Source: Apophysomyces variabilis
Lineage: Eukaryota; Mucoromycota; Mucoromycetes; Mucorales; Mucoraceae
NCBI GenBank assembly: GCA_002749535.1
Contig: MZZL01000132.1
Span: forward strand, 175,846 to 239,845
DNA: 64,000 nucleotides
Direction: 5' to 3'
The position numbers were made by a program, and so were the translations under genes. Every line of letters starts with the position of its first letter. The first letter of the stretch is position 1. Of the stretch, positions 1 to 11,685 are shown piece by piece. The notes under the pieces are model-generated. The model saw nothing but the letters and a program-made list of their open reading frames with translations, ran no database searches and had not been told where the DNA came from.

Positions 1-2945
1 GTAGTAGTAGGAAGGTCAGAGGGTGATGGACCATAATGGTATACCACAGTTCGTTCGACAACGCAGGTTGGGTAGCCTGCTACCCTTTGAGAACCTGAAG
101 CCATACCATGCACGGCAGACGGTGGGCCGAATGACATATGCGACGAGATATACGGGTTATCGTGTGCTTGATAGGTGTTGTAAGTTGGCGGATAATATGG
201 ATAAACTTTTGCAGTTTGATACACGTTGTGTCGGTCATTTGAGCTATTGGACGACTCCATACACTCGTAATATTCATGAGGTTCGAAGTCGAATGGATCC
301 TTGTTTGCTGCTGAGGAAGAAACGCCACTGAGGCTTGTATTCAATCGGCTACCGGTTTCATCTGCGACCGAACTAAATTGACTTCTGCTTACTGAGATAG
401 TCGAAGCCATGGTAACATCAGAATGGTGCCTCCCACGATACAGTCCGCTCTTAGGTGAATCAACGCTTCCCTTCCGATTTGTGTTTGTCAAGTCACGAAC
501 GGAATCTATGGAGCCGTTGGCTATCGTCCCATTATGCAGTGTAAAAGTATCGCTTTGAGGCTTAAATTCCTTTGCTGTTACGCTGAATCCCTTCAGCTTC
601 TCAGGGGTTGAAGTGCCCGTACGGCCACTAGACCAACTCTCGGAACAGCCAGTTCCTACCTGAGCAGGATTCTGTGCTTCTGGTGGCAATGCCTGTCCAA
701 TCAATTCTTGATGCAGTCCAAGAGAAAGATTACTACTCAATTGTATCGCGGTCGGGTTGAATTCTGGTGCTTCCGGATTGAATGCTGGTGCATCCGGTTT
801 GAATTCTGGCGCATCCACGTTGAGTTCTGGCGCATCTAGCTTGAATTCCGATGATTCCAGCTTAAATTCTGGCGCGTTTACGTTGAACTTTGAATTCTTG
901 CTTGTGTGAATCGTCTTTGTGCTTTTATCTCGACATATTTCATCCACGTCCACATTCACGCTGTTTCTGACTGCTATCGTTGAATTCACACGCGTTGATT
1001 CGTCGTTGAAACCCGACTCTGCTGAGGTAGCACAGTCTTGAGGAGATACAGTGGACGGAGCAAGGTGACCTGTAGCGTTTCCTGCCTTGACGCTAAAGTC
1101 ATTTCGAGGGTATGGTTGCTCAATTTGAGGAATTTTTTCGCTTTTTTGCGTAACGTGTGTGCTGGAATCATTCCTGCTTTGCACACAAATCGTATTCTGA
1201 ACTGTATTTTCGTTTTCAATTAAAGGAGCTTCATTGGTAGCTAGACGATCTTTCTGTAATACTGCCACATGTGCATCATCAGGTCGCTTCAACATTTCCG
1301 AGGCTTTGGTGCTAGCAACGCTGGCGGAGTCTTGTGGTACCGCCGTTGTTACGTCCGTATAATTTGCACTCTGCTCTGACGGAACGGCCGACGTCGTTCC
1401 AGCGTCAAAAGGATGCAAGTCCGACGTATTTTCTGCAGCAATTGTAGTACGTTGTTTTTCAAATGCGTCGTCCTCCCTCGATAACTGCTGTGTTACTTCA
1501 ACAGACAGGTCCTCCGTGCTTATTATCGCTCCCTTGTTTTGCGTACCATCAACTGATATCGGTTCAGCTGAAGACAGTCCGCTCGCATGCACGCGTTCAA
1601 TCTCGGTTGTAGCCGGAACTTTTGTCACTGTTGTCTCATTTTGTGCTTGTCCATCTGGCCTTTTCCATGCAGAAAGGTATTTTTGGATTGTTGCACTCTT
1701 TCTACCCAGGACGAGGTCCGCTAAGGAACATTCTATGATTTCAGGCCCTTTTACAAGGTCATTGTTTTGTTGCTCCCGGAGCAGTGAATGAAGACTAATC
1801 GTAATTTTATCCGACACGTCACTAAAGTTTACGGTACTATTGTCGCCAGGTTCGGTTTTGCTGTCAGTAGTGTCGTCGCTGATATAGTCGCTTTCATTAT
1901 CAGCCATTCCTTCACTGTGGCAACTGAGTTGATCCTCATTACTGTCATTATTTATCAAGCTATTGTTCGTTTCCAGAATATCCTCACTCATGGACGGAAC
2001 AATATTGGTAGTGGTTTGCTTTTCAACTTTATCAGTGGACTTAACACTACTATCGATCGATTGATGGAGACCTCCGTTGGTGTTGATAGTATGATTCCTG
2101 CCGATTATAAGCTCGTTAAGTGCTGTACCCGTGAGGTTAATGGCTTTACTGTCAAAATCCGCTAACTTGGTATCTTCGTTGACGTCATTTCTTGCATCTG
2201 TTTGCTTGATACAAGTATCTGTGCCCACTTCAAGCACAGTTTTCGCAGCATCACTCGTGAAAAGATCGGTTTTACCGCTGACAGCAGTTTCAAGACCGTT
2301 TATGGTAATCATTCTGTGATCTTTTGCTGCTATTCCAACCTTTTCCTCTTCCGCAAGCTGATTGTTACTGGGCTGCCCTGCATGCACGACTGTTGATCCC
2401 AACAGGTCGGAGTTTAGAAGATCATTTATCCCACTGTGTCCGCCATCGATCGACAGCACGTTACTCAGCTCGGCCAGATCATACTGTGGCCTTGCCCCTC
2501 GACTTTCTTGCAAATGATTGTATTCTTTCTCGTCATCGCTTCCAAGGTCTATTAGCATTTCGACTTTACATGTATCCGGCAGATTATTAGTCTTTGTGGA
2601 TGCGGTATCGGTATCAGAGCTTGTTACTTGGTTGGCCTCCTCTATATTTTTCCACTCATTTTCTGATTTTTCCTCCTGGGGTTCGTCATTCTCGGTTTTA
2701 TTGCTAGTGAGTTGTACTAATAGTTCTTGTGTGTTCCAGTAAACAGACTTGAGTGCATTGTCGTTGTCCACTTGGGCGATTTGCTCGTTCCAGAAGTTTG
2801 TATTCCATCCTGATTTGTCAGATTTCTTACGATCTTTGCCAGGACAAAGATTAGTACGCCTAAAAGTATATATACCGATCTTACCAGCGTCAGAACGTGT
2901 CATGGCAGGCGTAAGAACAAAGAAACTTTTGGGCGACAAATTCAT
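1..2945 (-). CDS. Large disordered protein with PAM2-like repeats (3' part outside window)
   Basis: A minus-strand frame stays open from an ATG at 2945 to the window edge, about 981 codons without a stop; an in-frame TGA lies just upstream, so 2945 (or the next ATG at 2903) is the start. Composition is Asn/Ser/Thr/Asp-rich and low in hydrophobics, so mostly disordered. The striking part is a cluster of decapeptide-like repeats at about 753-897, including LNVDAPEFKP, FNVNAPEFKL, FKPDAPAFNP and FNPEAPEFNP, plus FSVTAKEFKP at about 559-598. These match the PAM2 pattern (L-N-x-x-A-x-E-F-x-P) that binds the MLLE domain of poly(A)-binding protein. Known carriers are RNA-transport, translation and mRNA-decay factors; I infer an mRNA-linked role. 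No folded domain is recognised, and the C-terminus is not visible. Confidence 0.75.
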   Translation of the reverse strand, partial: MNLSPKSFFVLTPAMTRSDAGKIGIYTFRRTNLCPGKDRKKSDKSGWNTNFWNEQIAQVDNDNALKSVYWNTQELLVQLTSNKTENDEPQEEKSENEWKNIEEANQVTSSDTDTASTKTNNLPDTCKVEMLIDLGSDDEKEYNHLQESRGARPQYDLAELSNVLSIDGGHSGINDLLNSDLLGSTVVHAGQPSNNQLAEEEKVGIAAKDHRMITINGLETAVSGKTDLFTSDAAKTVLEVGTDTCIKQTDARNDVNEDTKLADFDSKAINLTGTALNELIIGRNHTINTNGGLHQSIDSSVKSTDKVEKQTTTNIVPSMSEDILETNNSLINNDSNEDQLSCHSEGMADNESDYISDDTTDSKTEPGDNSTVNFSDVSDKITISLHSLLREQQNNDLVKGPEIIECSLADLVLGRKSATIQKYLSAWKRPDGQAQNETTVTKVPATTEIERVHASGLSSAEPISVDGTQNKGAIISTEDLSVEVTQQLSREDDAFEKQRTTIAAENTSDLHPFDAGTTSAVPSEQSANYTDVTTAVPQDSASVASTKASEMLKRPDDAHVAVLQKDRLATNEAPLIENENTVQNTICVQSRNDSSTHVTQKSEKIPQIEQPYPRNDFSVKAGNATGHLAPSTVSPQDCATSAESGFNDESTRVNSTIAVRNSVNVDVDEICRDKSTKTIHTSKNSKFNVNAPEFKLESSEFKLDAPELNVDAPEFKPDAPAFNPEAPEFNPTAIQLSSNLSLGLHQELIGQALPPEAQNPAQVGTGCSESWSSGRTGTSTPEKLKGFSVTAKEFKPQSDTFTLHNGTIANGSIDSVRDLTNTNRKGSVDSPKSGLYRGRHHSDVTMASTISVSRSQFSSVADETGSRLNTSLSGVSSSAANKDPFDFEPHEYYECMESSNSSNDRHNVYQTAKVYPYYPPTYNTYQAHDNPYISSHMSFGPPSAVHGMASGSQRVAGYPTCVVERTVVYHYGPSPSDLPTT

Positions 2946-3451
2946 TATGTCGGTCCATCAGTGTGACCGGTAATAGGTCTTGTCAAAATCAAGGGGTTCC
3001 CTTCCATACTGCACGTAGACTATACATATCTCTTTTGCTTCTTTAATTCATTTTTACTATTGTTGCTGATGATAATAGCAGTTTGCAGATAAATTTGTTT
3101 GTCATTTTTCATGTCAATGTCTCAGCTGCAGACTGGTTGTGTTCGGGTATCGGTCCCAATGTGCTGAAATGCTCTATAAAGTTACTTGGTCCGAAGATAC
3201 GCTACATAGAATATAGTACAGCTCAAAAGTACTATAGCTACCATGTTAGTCTTTCTTAATGAATCTAATCAAAATATAGTCCTTAAGGGAAGAGGAACAA
3301 ATCGGTGTACCTTCATCTGGAAAGAATGAACAATGAATTATGATTGGCGGGATATAAGGGATCCCGGTCCGGTGAATTCAACCGATAAATTACTGTCTAG
3401 ACGACCTCTTCGTTCAATACCAGTATACTGCTACAAAGTGCCTCGTACGCC
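2946..3451. other. Divergent intergenic/promoter region
   Basis: About 500 bases separate the start of the PAM2-repeat gene (leftward) from the start of MPP-beta (rightward). The stretch is AT-rich with T-tracts and no supported ORF. By position it must hold both promoters; I see no clear TATA box or operator. Confidence 0.6.
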
Positions 3452-4958
3452 ATGACTTCTCGACTATTCTTATCTCGTGCATTCAAACCGTTAGTAAAGC
3501 AAAATTTACCGGTAAGTAGTAGAACATTCAACACCAGCACATAATTTACGTCGCGTGACAAAGTATCGTCGAAGTTTGGCCACGGCAACCAATTTGCTTC
3601 CTACTCTTCGAACCACTATTCTACCTAATGGTTTTACGGTCGCTACAGAGGAAAATCCTGCTGCTCAGACAGCCACTGTTGGAGTCTGGATTGATGCTGG
3701 ATCTCGTGCCGAAAATGTGAAGAACAATGGCGCAGCACATTTTCTAGAGCACATGGCCTTCAAGGTAAAACCCGTTTGAGGCATGAATTTGTAATCGATG
3801 CCAATTTATCTTTTGTACCTGTAGGGTACCAAAACTCGATCGCAGCGGGATCTTGAATTACAAATTGAAAACATGGGGGGTCATTTGAACGCCTATACTG
3901 CGCGCGAGCAGACTGTATACTACGCGAAAGCCTTTAAATATGATGTACCGAAAGCGGTTGAAATATTGTCCGATATTTTGCAACATTCAACGTTGGATCC
4001 TGGTGCAATTGAACGTGAACGCGATGTGATTTTGAGAGAACAGGAGGAGGTCGAGAAACAGATGGAAGAGGTTGTATTCGATCATCTGCATGCCACGGCT
4101 TTCCAAAATGAATCCCTTGGTTTAACTATTTTGGGACCTGAAAAGAATATCAGAGAATTGACTCGTGAGGATCTATCAAATTATATCCGTACCAACTATA
4201 CTGGTGAACGCATGATTCTAGTCGGTGCTGGTGGTGTGGACCATGACGCTCTCGTCAGCCTCGCCGAAACCCATTTTGGTGCTCTACCGACGGCTCTCAA
4301 CGCTTCATCCAGTAAAAGTGCGATCAAGAAACCAATCTTTACTGGATCTGAGTTTCGACAAGTGGATCCCGCGGCTGGACAGGCACATATTGCTATCGCT
4401 GTGGAAGGGGCCAGTTGGACTTCGCCCGATTATTTTCCTCTACTTGTCACCCAATCTATTGTTGGTTCATGGGACCGATCGATGGGAGCATTAGGGTATA
4501 TGGATGACCGTCTACCTTCCGTTATGCATTACAACCAACTGGCGAATTCTTTCATGTCATTTAACACATCGTACAAGGACACTGGACTGTGGGGCATTTA
4601 CTTTGTGACTGAGAATAAGGATCGGCTTGATGATGTCTTGCGGTTTACACAGAAGGAATGGGATCGACTTTCTAAAACTGTTACAGCTGTTGAAGTAGAG
4701 CGTGCGAAACAGCAACTCAAGGCTGGTCTATTATTAGGTTTGGATGGTAGTACACCTATTGCCGAAGATATTGGACGGCAACTCCTAACGTCAGGTACGA
4801 GAATGTCACCAAAGGAAGTGGAAGAAGCTGTTTCACGGGTTTCATTGGATGACGTGCGCCGAGTATCTCGAGATTACCTAAGTCGTGACGCTGCAGTTGT
4901 TGGAATCGGACCAGTAGAATCCATGGGCGAGTTCAGCAAGTTGCGCAAAGAGATATAA
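3452..4958 (+). CDS. Mitochondrial processing peptidase beta subunit (M16 metallopeptidase)
   Basis: Three exons fit: 3452-3511, 3564-3764, 3825-4958 (464 aa), both introns GT-AG and in phase. Exon 1 gives a basic, hydroxylated presequence ([17 protein letters not shown]), expected for mitochondrial import. The inverted zinc site HFLEH lies at residues 79-83, followed by [15 protein letters not shown] and [17 protein letters not shown], hallmark MPP-beta/M16B sequence; the helix with [16 protein letters not shown] carries the third metal ligand. Family knowledge: the beta subunit is catalytic, pairs with MPP-alpha in the matrix and removes presequences; in many fungi it is distinct from the complex III core protein. 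The length is normal. The 52-nt first intron is required because exon 2 has no ATG in frame before the conserved region. Confidence 0.95.
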
Positions 4959-5332
4959 TAGAAATTCGATTAAAACAAGGTGATCATCATAGATCATCGT
5001 CTTGTTAATCTGATGGTATCACAGTGTTGTTTATGGTTAGACTGATACTAGTTGTTTTTACCTTTTGCTTGTCCACGTGGGCACTGTAACTCTGATCTAT
5101 GGCTTGAGCAAATGCCAGCCCTTCCATTTTTGCATGCGATCGAATCACCGATGTTGATTGGTCAGCCGATTGTTTATACTTCGTACAGTGCCTAATATGC
5201 ATAGTCTGCTAAAACGAATATCTCGTCTGGGATTGCACACGTTGCTTTCTTTCTCTTTCCCATAAATTAAGCTATTGGCCCTTGCTGACCCTCCCTTCAT
5301 TTTGACAACTCCTTTCTTCTCCCCCTTTGCAT
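4959..5332. other. Intergenic, MPP-beta terminator and next promoter
   Basis: 374 bases between two rightward genes. The 60-70 bases upstream of 5333 are pyrimidine-rich (TTCTTCTCCCCC type), common in fungal core promoters. No ORF is supported. Confidence 0.5.
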
Positions 5333-8300
5333 ATGTTCACTGACAATAGACAAAGTGGCGATAATGATGGATTTCAAAAGCCGATAAACCCTAGTAATAG
5401 AGGTTTCCCTATGAGACCAACACGATCATCCGCCAGAAGACCAAGCTCCCCTTCGACCAACTCGTCCTACTCATCTAACTCGTCAAATTATTCTCGAAGT
5501 TCCTCAATCTCGCAAATGATCTATAGTCAATCCTCTACCCTCATGGATTCCTATCATCAAAGATCACGAGCTATGTCGAGTGGCACTGAATCATCATCGC
5601 AACGTCAACCAAGTCTACCCAACACGGGCGATCATGACGGTCTTCGACTTCACCCATCCTTATCGGCGCCTAATACGCTTGAATATCAACAAAGATCACC
5701 AACTATACTATCACAGCGCACTTCGCCATCTCCGTCCATTGCAGAAACACAGCGTAACCATCATAATCAACCTTTACAGACACCGCCTCCTTCATCAGAC
5801 CTCCCTGTGTTTCCTCCGACGGAAGCCGCTGTCCGCGAGAGTGAAGAAACCATGCATATCAACCGTAATAGCTTCAAAGTAGTTTATGCCAGTGATGTTA
5901 TTCGTAAACCAGAACGAGGGCTCCTTAACAAGTCGAAACGTAGCTATTTTGTGTTGACAAACAATCACTTGCTGTACTACAAATCACAGCAAAAAGCTCA
6001 CGCCGAGGTTGATTTGTTCGACACCGCAAAAAATAAGCAATATCATTCCCAGCGTATTGATAAGGATCGTGTTATACTATCATTACGAGACGTCTTTGCT
6101 GTGCAGAATGTGATCGCATCGCCAAATTCGTTTCGCATCGACCATTTGCATCCACAGACTCGACAGGCACTTTCTCTCACTTTAACTGTTGATACTCCTA
6201 AGGAATGTGAGCGATGGATACACCAACTCCGTAAAGCCGTTAGTGTTCATCACCCGGGAATGACCGATTTTATTACGAGTGCGGAACGATATGGAGCCAT
6301 CGATCGTATATCGAAGCAGAAAGATATGGTTGAACCACATGATAGCATGGTGATTCGGAAGGTTATCTTCAAGGAGAAACGTATCAAGACAACCGGAGAG
6401 GTACAAAGTACCAAAGAGGTTTTTCTTGTGGTACTGTTGGCTATCGGTAAATTCAGTCTCTATGTGTTACCAACCGGACCTGCAGATCAAGAATACATCA
6501 AATCGGTTGAACGTGACCGTCATGGATTGCTGGCGATCCAAAGCATTGAATACGAAGGCAAAGATGATACCATCAAGCTATTAATTCGACAAGTTGGAAG
6601 GCCATCACGTCAATTGGCCATCGTATCTACTTTCTGCGAGTCTATCATTCAGTATCTGCGTCAGGCAATCGATTCAATTGCTCCTTCTTTGCGCTTTCCT
6701 ACTTACCAAGTTCAGCTACCGGTCCATCTCACCCAAGTTCGTATTGAGCCTCGGACGATCATTGACGCTGCTACCGACGCCAATCAATTGGAGAGATTTG
6801 ATGCAGTTCTACAAGCATACTGTGCCTCTCTCAATCTCAACAAGGCAAGATTTGAGTATATTGTGGCTGGTCAGATGGGTGCCAGGACGTTTGTTCTTTT
6901 ACCGCCGAATGAAGTCAAGGAATCATCTGAAACGTACACCAAGTATGAGCTTCTGGCTATTTTCCGATGTTTGAGACATAATGTGAGTTCCCTCATCTTC
7001 TTGCTTTTGTCCTTTGTCAACTAAGAACTTTTATATAGGCTTATTTCCGAGAGATATCTTTTGCTCATCACCCGTTAAATGAACTTGAAACATGGAGCAC
7101 TCAAAAAGAAGACGGTTGGACAATGGCTCCTCCTGGTACACCGGAGGTAGGAGGGGTGCTATCAAGTGAAATCTTTTCCATCATCCTGAGCAACAATCGG
7201 ACGCTGCGAAAGATCGATCTGACAGACTGCCGGATAGGCGAGAATACAACACTTACATCTGCTTTGACTGTACTTGGACTGGCTCTTCGTACCGGTCAGG
7301 TGGATCTCGGTCAGATCTGCATAGGCGAAAACAAGATGACTGCAACCGATTTGCATACCCTAGTAGCTGGTATCCGCGCAAGCAGGAAACCTATCAAACA
7401 AATTGATCTGCATGGCTGTGGCCTGAATCAAGAGCAGGTGGAATTTGTCCTTCAGGGTCTACTAGAAAAGTCCGACCAACTTCGAATGCTTGACCTTTCT
7501 TCTAACTGTTCTACGATCCAGCCAGCATTGGTGAACAATCTTCTACAGCGCTCCAAAAAACTCAGTGTCTTGCGGCTTCGAGGATTTGCGCTGACATGGA
7601 CATCAGGAATATTTGACAACTGTCGCTTAAAAGAACTGGATCTGGGTGCCATGCGACTGGATGATGCAAGTTTGTCTTTTCTATGCCAGTGGATGCAATC
7701 AGCATCTTTTAATACTCTCGAAGCATTACACTTGGACGGCTGTGGACTGAGCGGGAAACACCTGACAGAGTTGATGATTGCCATATCCCAGTCAGGAAAC
7801 AGGCGTCTACACCTGAACGCCAGTGCCAATCCAATTGTGAAAGAGGTAGTCGATCTTCCGAAAATGTTCTACGCCTTTTTGCAAGGCGAAGGCCCTTGCT
7901 CCTTGTCATTGAGCAAGACGGAATGGGAGGATGCCACTTTAAGAGAATTTATCGATTGTATGCGCGATAATCCGACAGTGGTCTATTTGGATCTATCCGA
8001 TATTCGTATTGCTGGATTGGAAATATCGCCAGACACAGTCTGGATGCTGACTTCTTTTCTTGAACGGAACACGGTTCTGAAGGAATTACGCATTGGTGCA
8101 AGCAATCCTGTTACTTCAAAGAACTGTTTAGCAAAAGCTGTGACAGAAGCACTCGAGGGACTCAAACGTAATGTGGCTCTGGAACGATTGGATCTAGCTG
8201 GTCTTGGTATTGGCGACCAGGGTGCAATGGCGTTAGCAAAAGTGCTACAGACCAATCAGACCTTACGGTCGATAGATATCGATGACAATCGCGTAAGTTG

Positions 8301-9271
8301 ATTTCTCCATTCTTTTCATTTCCTTCCATGAACCTGAAAGAAAAGAACCTCACTAACATACCTTTTTTATTGGGTAGATTACTATTGATGGTTACAGGGC
8401 CTTGTTAAAGGCTTTTGATTCATCGCTATTATCGGTTATCGATTTGCCTAAACCGCGCAAAGACCTACGATACCAGCTCACTACATTGAAGAACGCTATC
8501 GCCGATCTGATTCAGAGTGAGAATGAATCCAAATGGTTTATTGTTCATTCCACTGGTGGTGAAGCCCGCAATGTGAAGACTCAGATGCAACTGCAGATCC
8601 AGGCCCGGCAGTCAGCAGAATTAAGCTATAAACAAATAGCTGACGTTGTGGATCAACTGATGGCAGCTGTCCAGAAGAACCGCGAAGCATACGAATATAA
8701 TCTCCGGCAGACCTTGGTCTTACAGCAGCAAGCTCAAGATGCAGCTCAAGAATTAGCTACTGCCCAACTTAAGCTCCAAGGACGTGGCGTCAATCTGAGT
8801 GCCGTGGGAGTGAGTCGCGTGTCGAGCGTGTTGAGTAGTAACTGTAGTTGCAGTAGCCATGGCAGCAGCGTTGGTGGTAGCCGGTACCCTGTTGCCCAAG
8901 ATTATACTAGACATTCACTTCAAGAAATCTCCCATTTGCACGATATGATTGCGCCGAACATGTGGGATTACTCCAGAGGTGATACGCCGCTAAGCTCCCC
9001 GCGCACACCTTATGATGATCCTTACGCGCTATCGATTGCAAGCGCATCCTTTGCAGATGATCATATGAGACATACGACAATGGGTAGTGCAACCACGTCG
9101 TACGTACTCGACAGTCCAGGCTTTATAAGCGACTTTGGTATACCTGAAGAAGAAGAACCTGTAATTGCTGATAAGTCTTCTTCAATTGATAATGAGTTGA
9201 TGTGGGAGAATCAAGCATGTGAACAGCTTCAACGCGGTCTGTACTTGCCTCCGGATCAAAAGGATTACTGA
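5333..9271 (+). CDS. PH domain / leucine-rich repeat / coiled-coil protein (CARMIL-like layout)
   Basis: Exons 5333-6982, 7039-8292, 8378-9271, all junctions phase 0, give 1265 aa. The first 170 residues are Ser/Thr/Pro-rich and disordered. A PH domain follows at about 180-305 (KRSYFVLTNNHLLYY to ECERWIHQLRKAV). From about 550 to 980 lie ribonuclease-inhibitor-type leucine-rich repeats with the LxxLDLxxxxI rhythm (LRKIDLTDCRIG, LEALHLDGCGLS, LERLDLAGLGIGDQGA). A Gln-rich coiled coil covers about 1030-1110, and the tail is Ser-rich. PH-LRR proteins such as CARMIL act at membranes on actin capping; that role is inferred from architecture only. The start is the first ATG of the frame; upstream codons include no other ATG. 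Confidence 0.85.
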
Positions 9272-9509
9272 CAAGCCTGAAAGTTAACCTGACATTTCCC
9301 GACCCATTCCTTTCCGATACAGTTGTACATCGCCTCCCCTTCGTTATAGTATGACCTCGCAATTGCTATGTACAGTTATTTCTTGTTGCTTATTTAACAT
9401 TTATTTGTATTGCCTATAACTTTCTTGCTCCTTTATGTAATCATATGAATTAATTCTTTGTCTGTCATAGAACAGTTTTCCTTTCTTTGTGACATATACA
9501 CCAAATATA

Positions 9510-10739
9510 TTAGAGCATTATATCTTTTTGAATTTGTCTTTCCAAAATGATTGTATCCAGGTTTGTGAGAATGTTACTCAACGGTTGTGATTTCTCAAGC
9601 GGCATCATGTCTTCAGAATACAATTCCAGTCGCTAAAGTGTAAAGTCCAAAGGGTGACCATAAGCAGCTATATATAAGACCGGATTATTTTCTTTACCTG
9701 GCCATCATCGGCTGATAAACGATGGTTATCATTTTTAACTGAGCAGGCATCAGCAACTATATCTAGTGCCTTTCCCACACTAGTGGTCTATATGCGAATA
9801 ACTTGGTCATCATGGAATAGTCTGCAAGCATCTATACCTTGTCAAAGAACATTGGTGCTGGATCTCTCTTGCATTCTTTCGGAAACCGGACATTAAGGTA
9901 AAGGCGTGATGTCATTGGTATCGAAGTGTTTCCCTTAATATGTGCTATGAACTCGATCTGAAAATTTTGTTGTTGATATTCTTACCTTCGCTTTAGCCTT
10001 TGCTTTCATCAATTCTACCATACTACTCGTTTTAGAGGGGGTCTTTCGCTTTGTTGTTGAAGTTGCCGGCGTTGAGTTCGTTACTGTTCCTTTGACCATC
10101 GGTTTAAATGTCCTTTTTACCGTCTCTTGAGCAGCCAGGCGTCGCTGTTCTTTCTTATCTTCACGTGCATGAAGAGATCGGCAGGCATGAGAAGATGGGT
10201 ATCGATGTCTACACCAAAGTTAAACTTCTTGTCGCGAGCACAAGCATAATTTTACTTTAAACAGAATTTCCCTTCACATCCATCACACTCAGATTGCGTG
10301 AGTGGACCCATTTCTCCACAGTTGTCCACATCGCACATTTGGATAGGCCTGGCGCAACCTGCAGCAGTATGTTCTTTTAACTATATCCGGTCGTATATTC
10401 TTAGTCTTGGTTCCACCTATGTCGGAAGAACTAACCGATTCAGCCGATTTAAACAAGTGACGACACCGATCACATTCACTGAACGCTGTCTTGGTTGACC
10501 AAATGCTGCATTCGTGATCATGTGGTAATCGATGCTGGCCACTGGTTGAGACATGTAAGGGGTTGTGTTTGGCGGCTCATGTGCCTCCTTACCAGAAGGA
10601 CAGTTGGCAGAATGGACAGGTGATAGGGAGGAAATCTAGCAACAATTGTTTAGAAAGCTTGTGTTCAATGGCAATGAAATTAACCTAGCGCATTGCAAAT
10701 AGAGAGTGCACAATGTTTGCCAATATGAGGAAGCTCCAT
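9510..10739 (-). CDS. Two-AN1 zinc-finger protein (ZFAND2/Cuz1-like)
   Basis: Eight short exons assemble in phase: 10739-10685, 10635-10593, 10541-10436, 10380-10256, 10208-9986, 9933-9838, 9787-9698, 9632-9510 (286 aa). The product opens MELPHIGKHCALSICN and reads through DFLPITCPFC to FCGQHRLPHDHEC, a textbook AN1 finger; a second finger is CDGCEGKFCLKHRYPSSHAC. The C-terminal part (LYLNVRFPKECK to LELYSEDMMPL and DTIILER) resembles the ubiquitin-like domain of yeast Cuz1. Family knowledge: such proteins bind the proteasome and Cdc48/p97 during proteotoxic (arsenite-type) stress. Seven introns of about 45-65 nt break every reading frame, which is why no long ORF marks this gene. It converges with the PH-LRR gene, only 238 bp apart. 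Confidence 0.9.
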
Positions 10740-10977
10740 CTTACGAAAGGATCGCTGTTACCCGATTAAGTAAATAAAGTAAATCAAGCTCGTCACTGTC
10801 AAGGATCGTGTACGGACTTAAGCATCCGAATGTCTCTTTAATGTATACATCTCATTCGGGATAAACTTGAGTACAGAGAATAAGTAAAACGGTAATAATA
10901 TATAATTGAAAGGTTCCATTTATATAATATAATGAAAATGAAATACAATGCGTAAAGTGGGCCATGGAAAAGAGGAA

Positions 10978-11685
10978 CTAATGCTTGCGACCATCCATTT
11001 GTTCTAAATACAAATGCGATTCGTAAAAGTCCAGTAGCTAGAATAATAAGATTAGTCATTGCTAATTTTTATATTCTGCTTTCTAACCTTTTGTGGACAT
11101 TTATGATGTATTTCTGTTGAATGATGGATGGTTCTCTTGCCATTTTTCCTGCGAGCTTTGTTGGTTAATGCTTGATGGCTATTGTCTCTTTTTTCTTTTA
11201 CCAAACTAAGTATACTATTAACCCGGATCGCTTTGCCTTTTCCACTGTCGCAACGCAATCTACCTCTTTTTCCCAATCCTTTACATCCTCCAAGAAAGCC
11301 AGTTCTTTCTCAATATCTGCTGCTTCGCGTACCGTTTCAGGATTGGTAGGTTTACCCATTTTCAGTCTCCGCCAATACCTTGTAACTTCTTTTGAGCATT
11401 GACTGCACAGCGAAAATGTCGACCATTAATATAATGGAAAGGCTTCTATTTCACAAGTATATCCGAACCTTTGGATATAGTCTGCATCTTCCCACGTAGC
11501 TGCATCGACATCATGTCCAACCCATTTGCAATGGTATTTTATAATCTTAGTCTTTTCCGAATGAGTATCGGCACTACGAGTTTGAGTCGCCTTCTCATAC
11601 CATACAGCTGTCTGCTCTAACTTACATCCCGTTCTTTATGATCTATTATGGCTTCTAAGTGATCCCCTTCATCGCTCTCTGACAT
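10978..11685 (-). CDS. Small HP1-type heterochromatin protein (chromodomain + chromoshadow domain)
   Basis: Five exons: 11685-11626, 11551-11469, 11402-11202, 11148-11088, 11037-10978; phases agree and give 154 aa. N-terminal chromodomain: LEAIIDHKERD then KIIKYHCKWVGHDVDAATWE and a helix EVTRYWRRL; the aromatic cage positions are plausible (Y/W/W). C-terminal chromoshadow domain: SGLIVYLVWKNGKRTIH, KCPQKLLDFYESHLYLEQ. The hinge is short. Family knowledge: HP1 binds H3K9-methylated histones by the chromodomain and dimerises by the shadow domain to hold heterochromatin. At 154 aa it is among the smallest of the family. Exon 2/3 joining uses a GTTCGG donor, somewhat unusual; the 74-nt first intron was chosen because it restores canonical chromodomain length. 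Confidence 0.88.

Noticed and set aside
23..331. Plus-strand 102-codon frame at the window start
   Set aside because: It is antisense to the open PAM2-repeat frame and its composition is random; the minus strand is coding.
1516..2973. Chain of plus-strand frames (91 to 125 codons) that look hydrophobic
   Set aside because: All are complements of the long minus-strand frame; hydrophobicity comes from antisense of Asn/Asp/Ser codons.
11052..11276. 74-codon minus frame taken as a gene
   Set aside because: It reads partly through an HP1 intron; only its last half is HP1 exon sequence.
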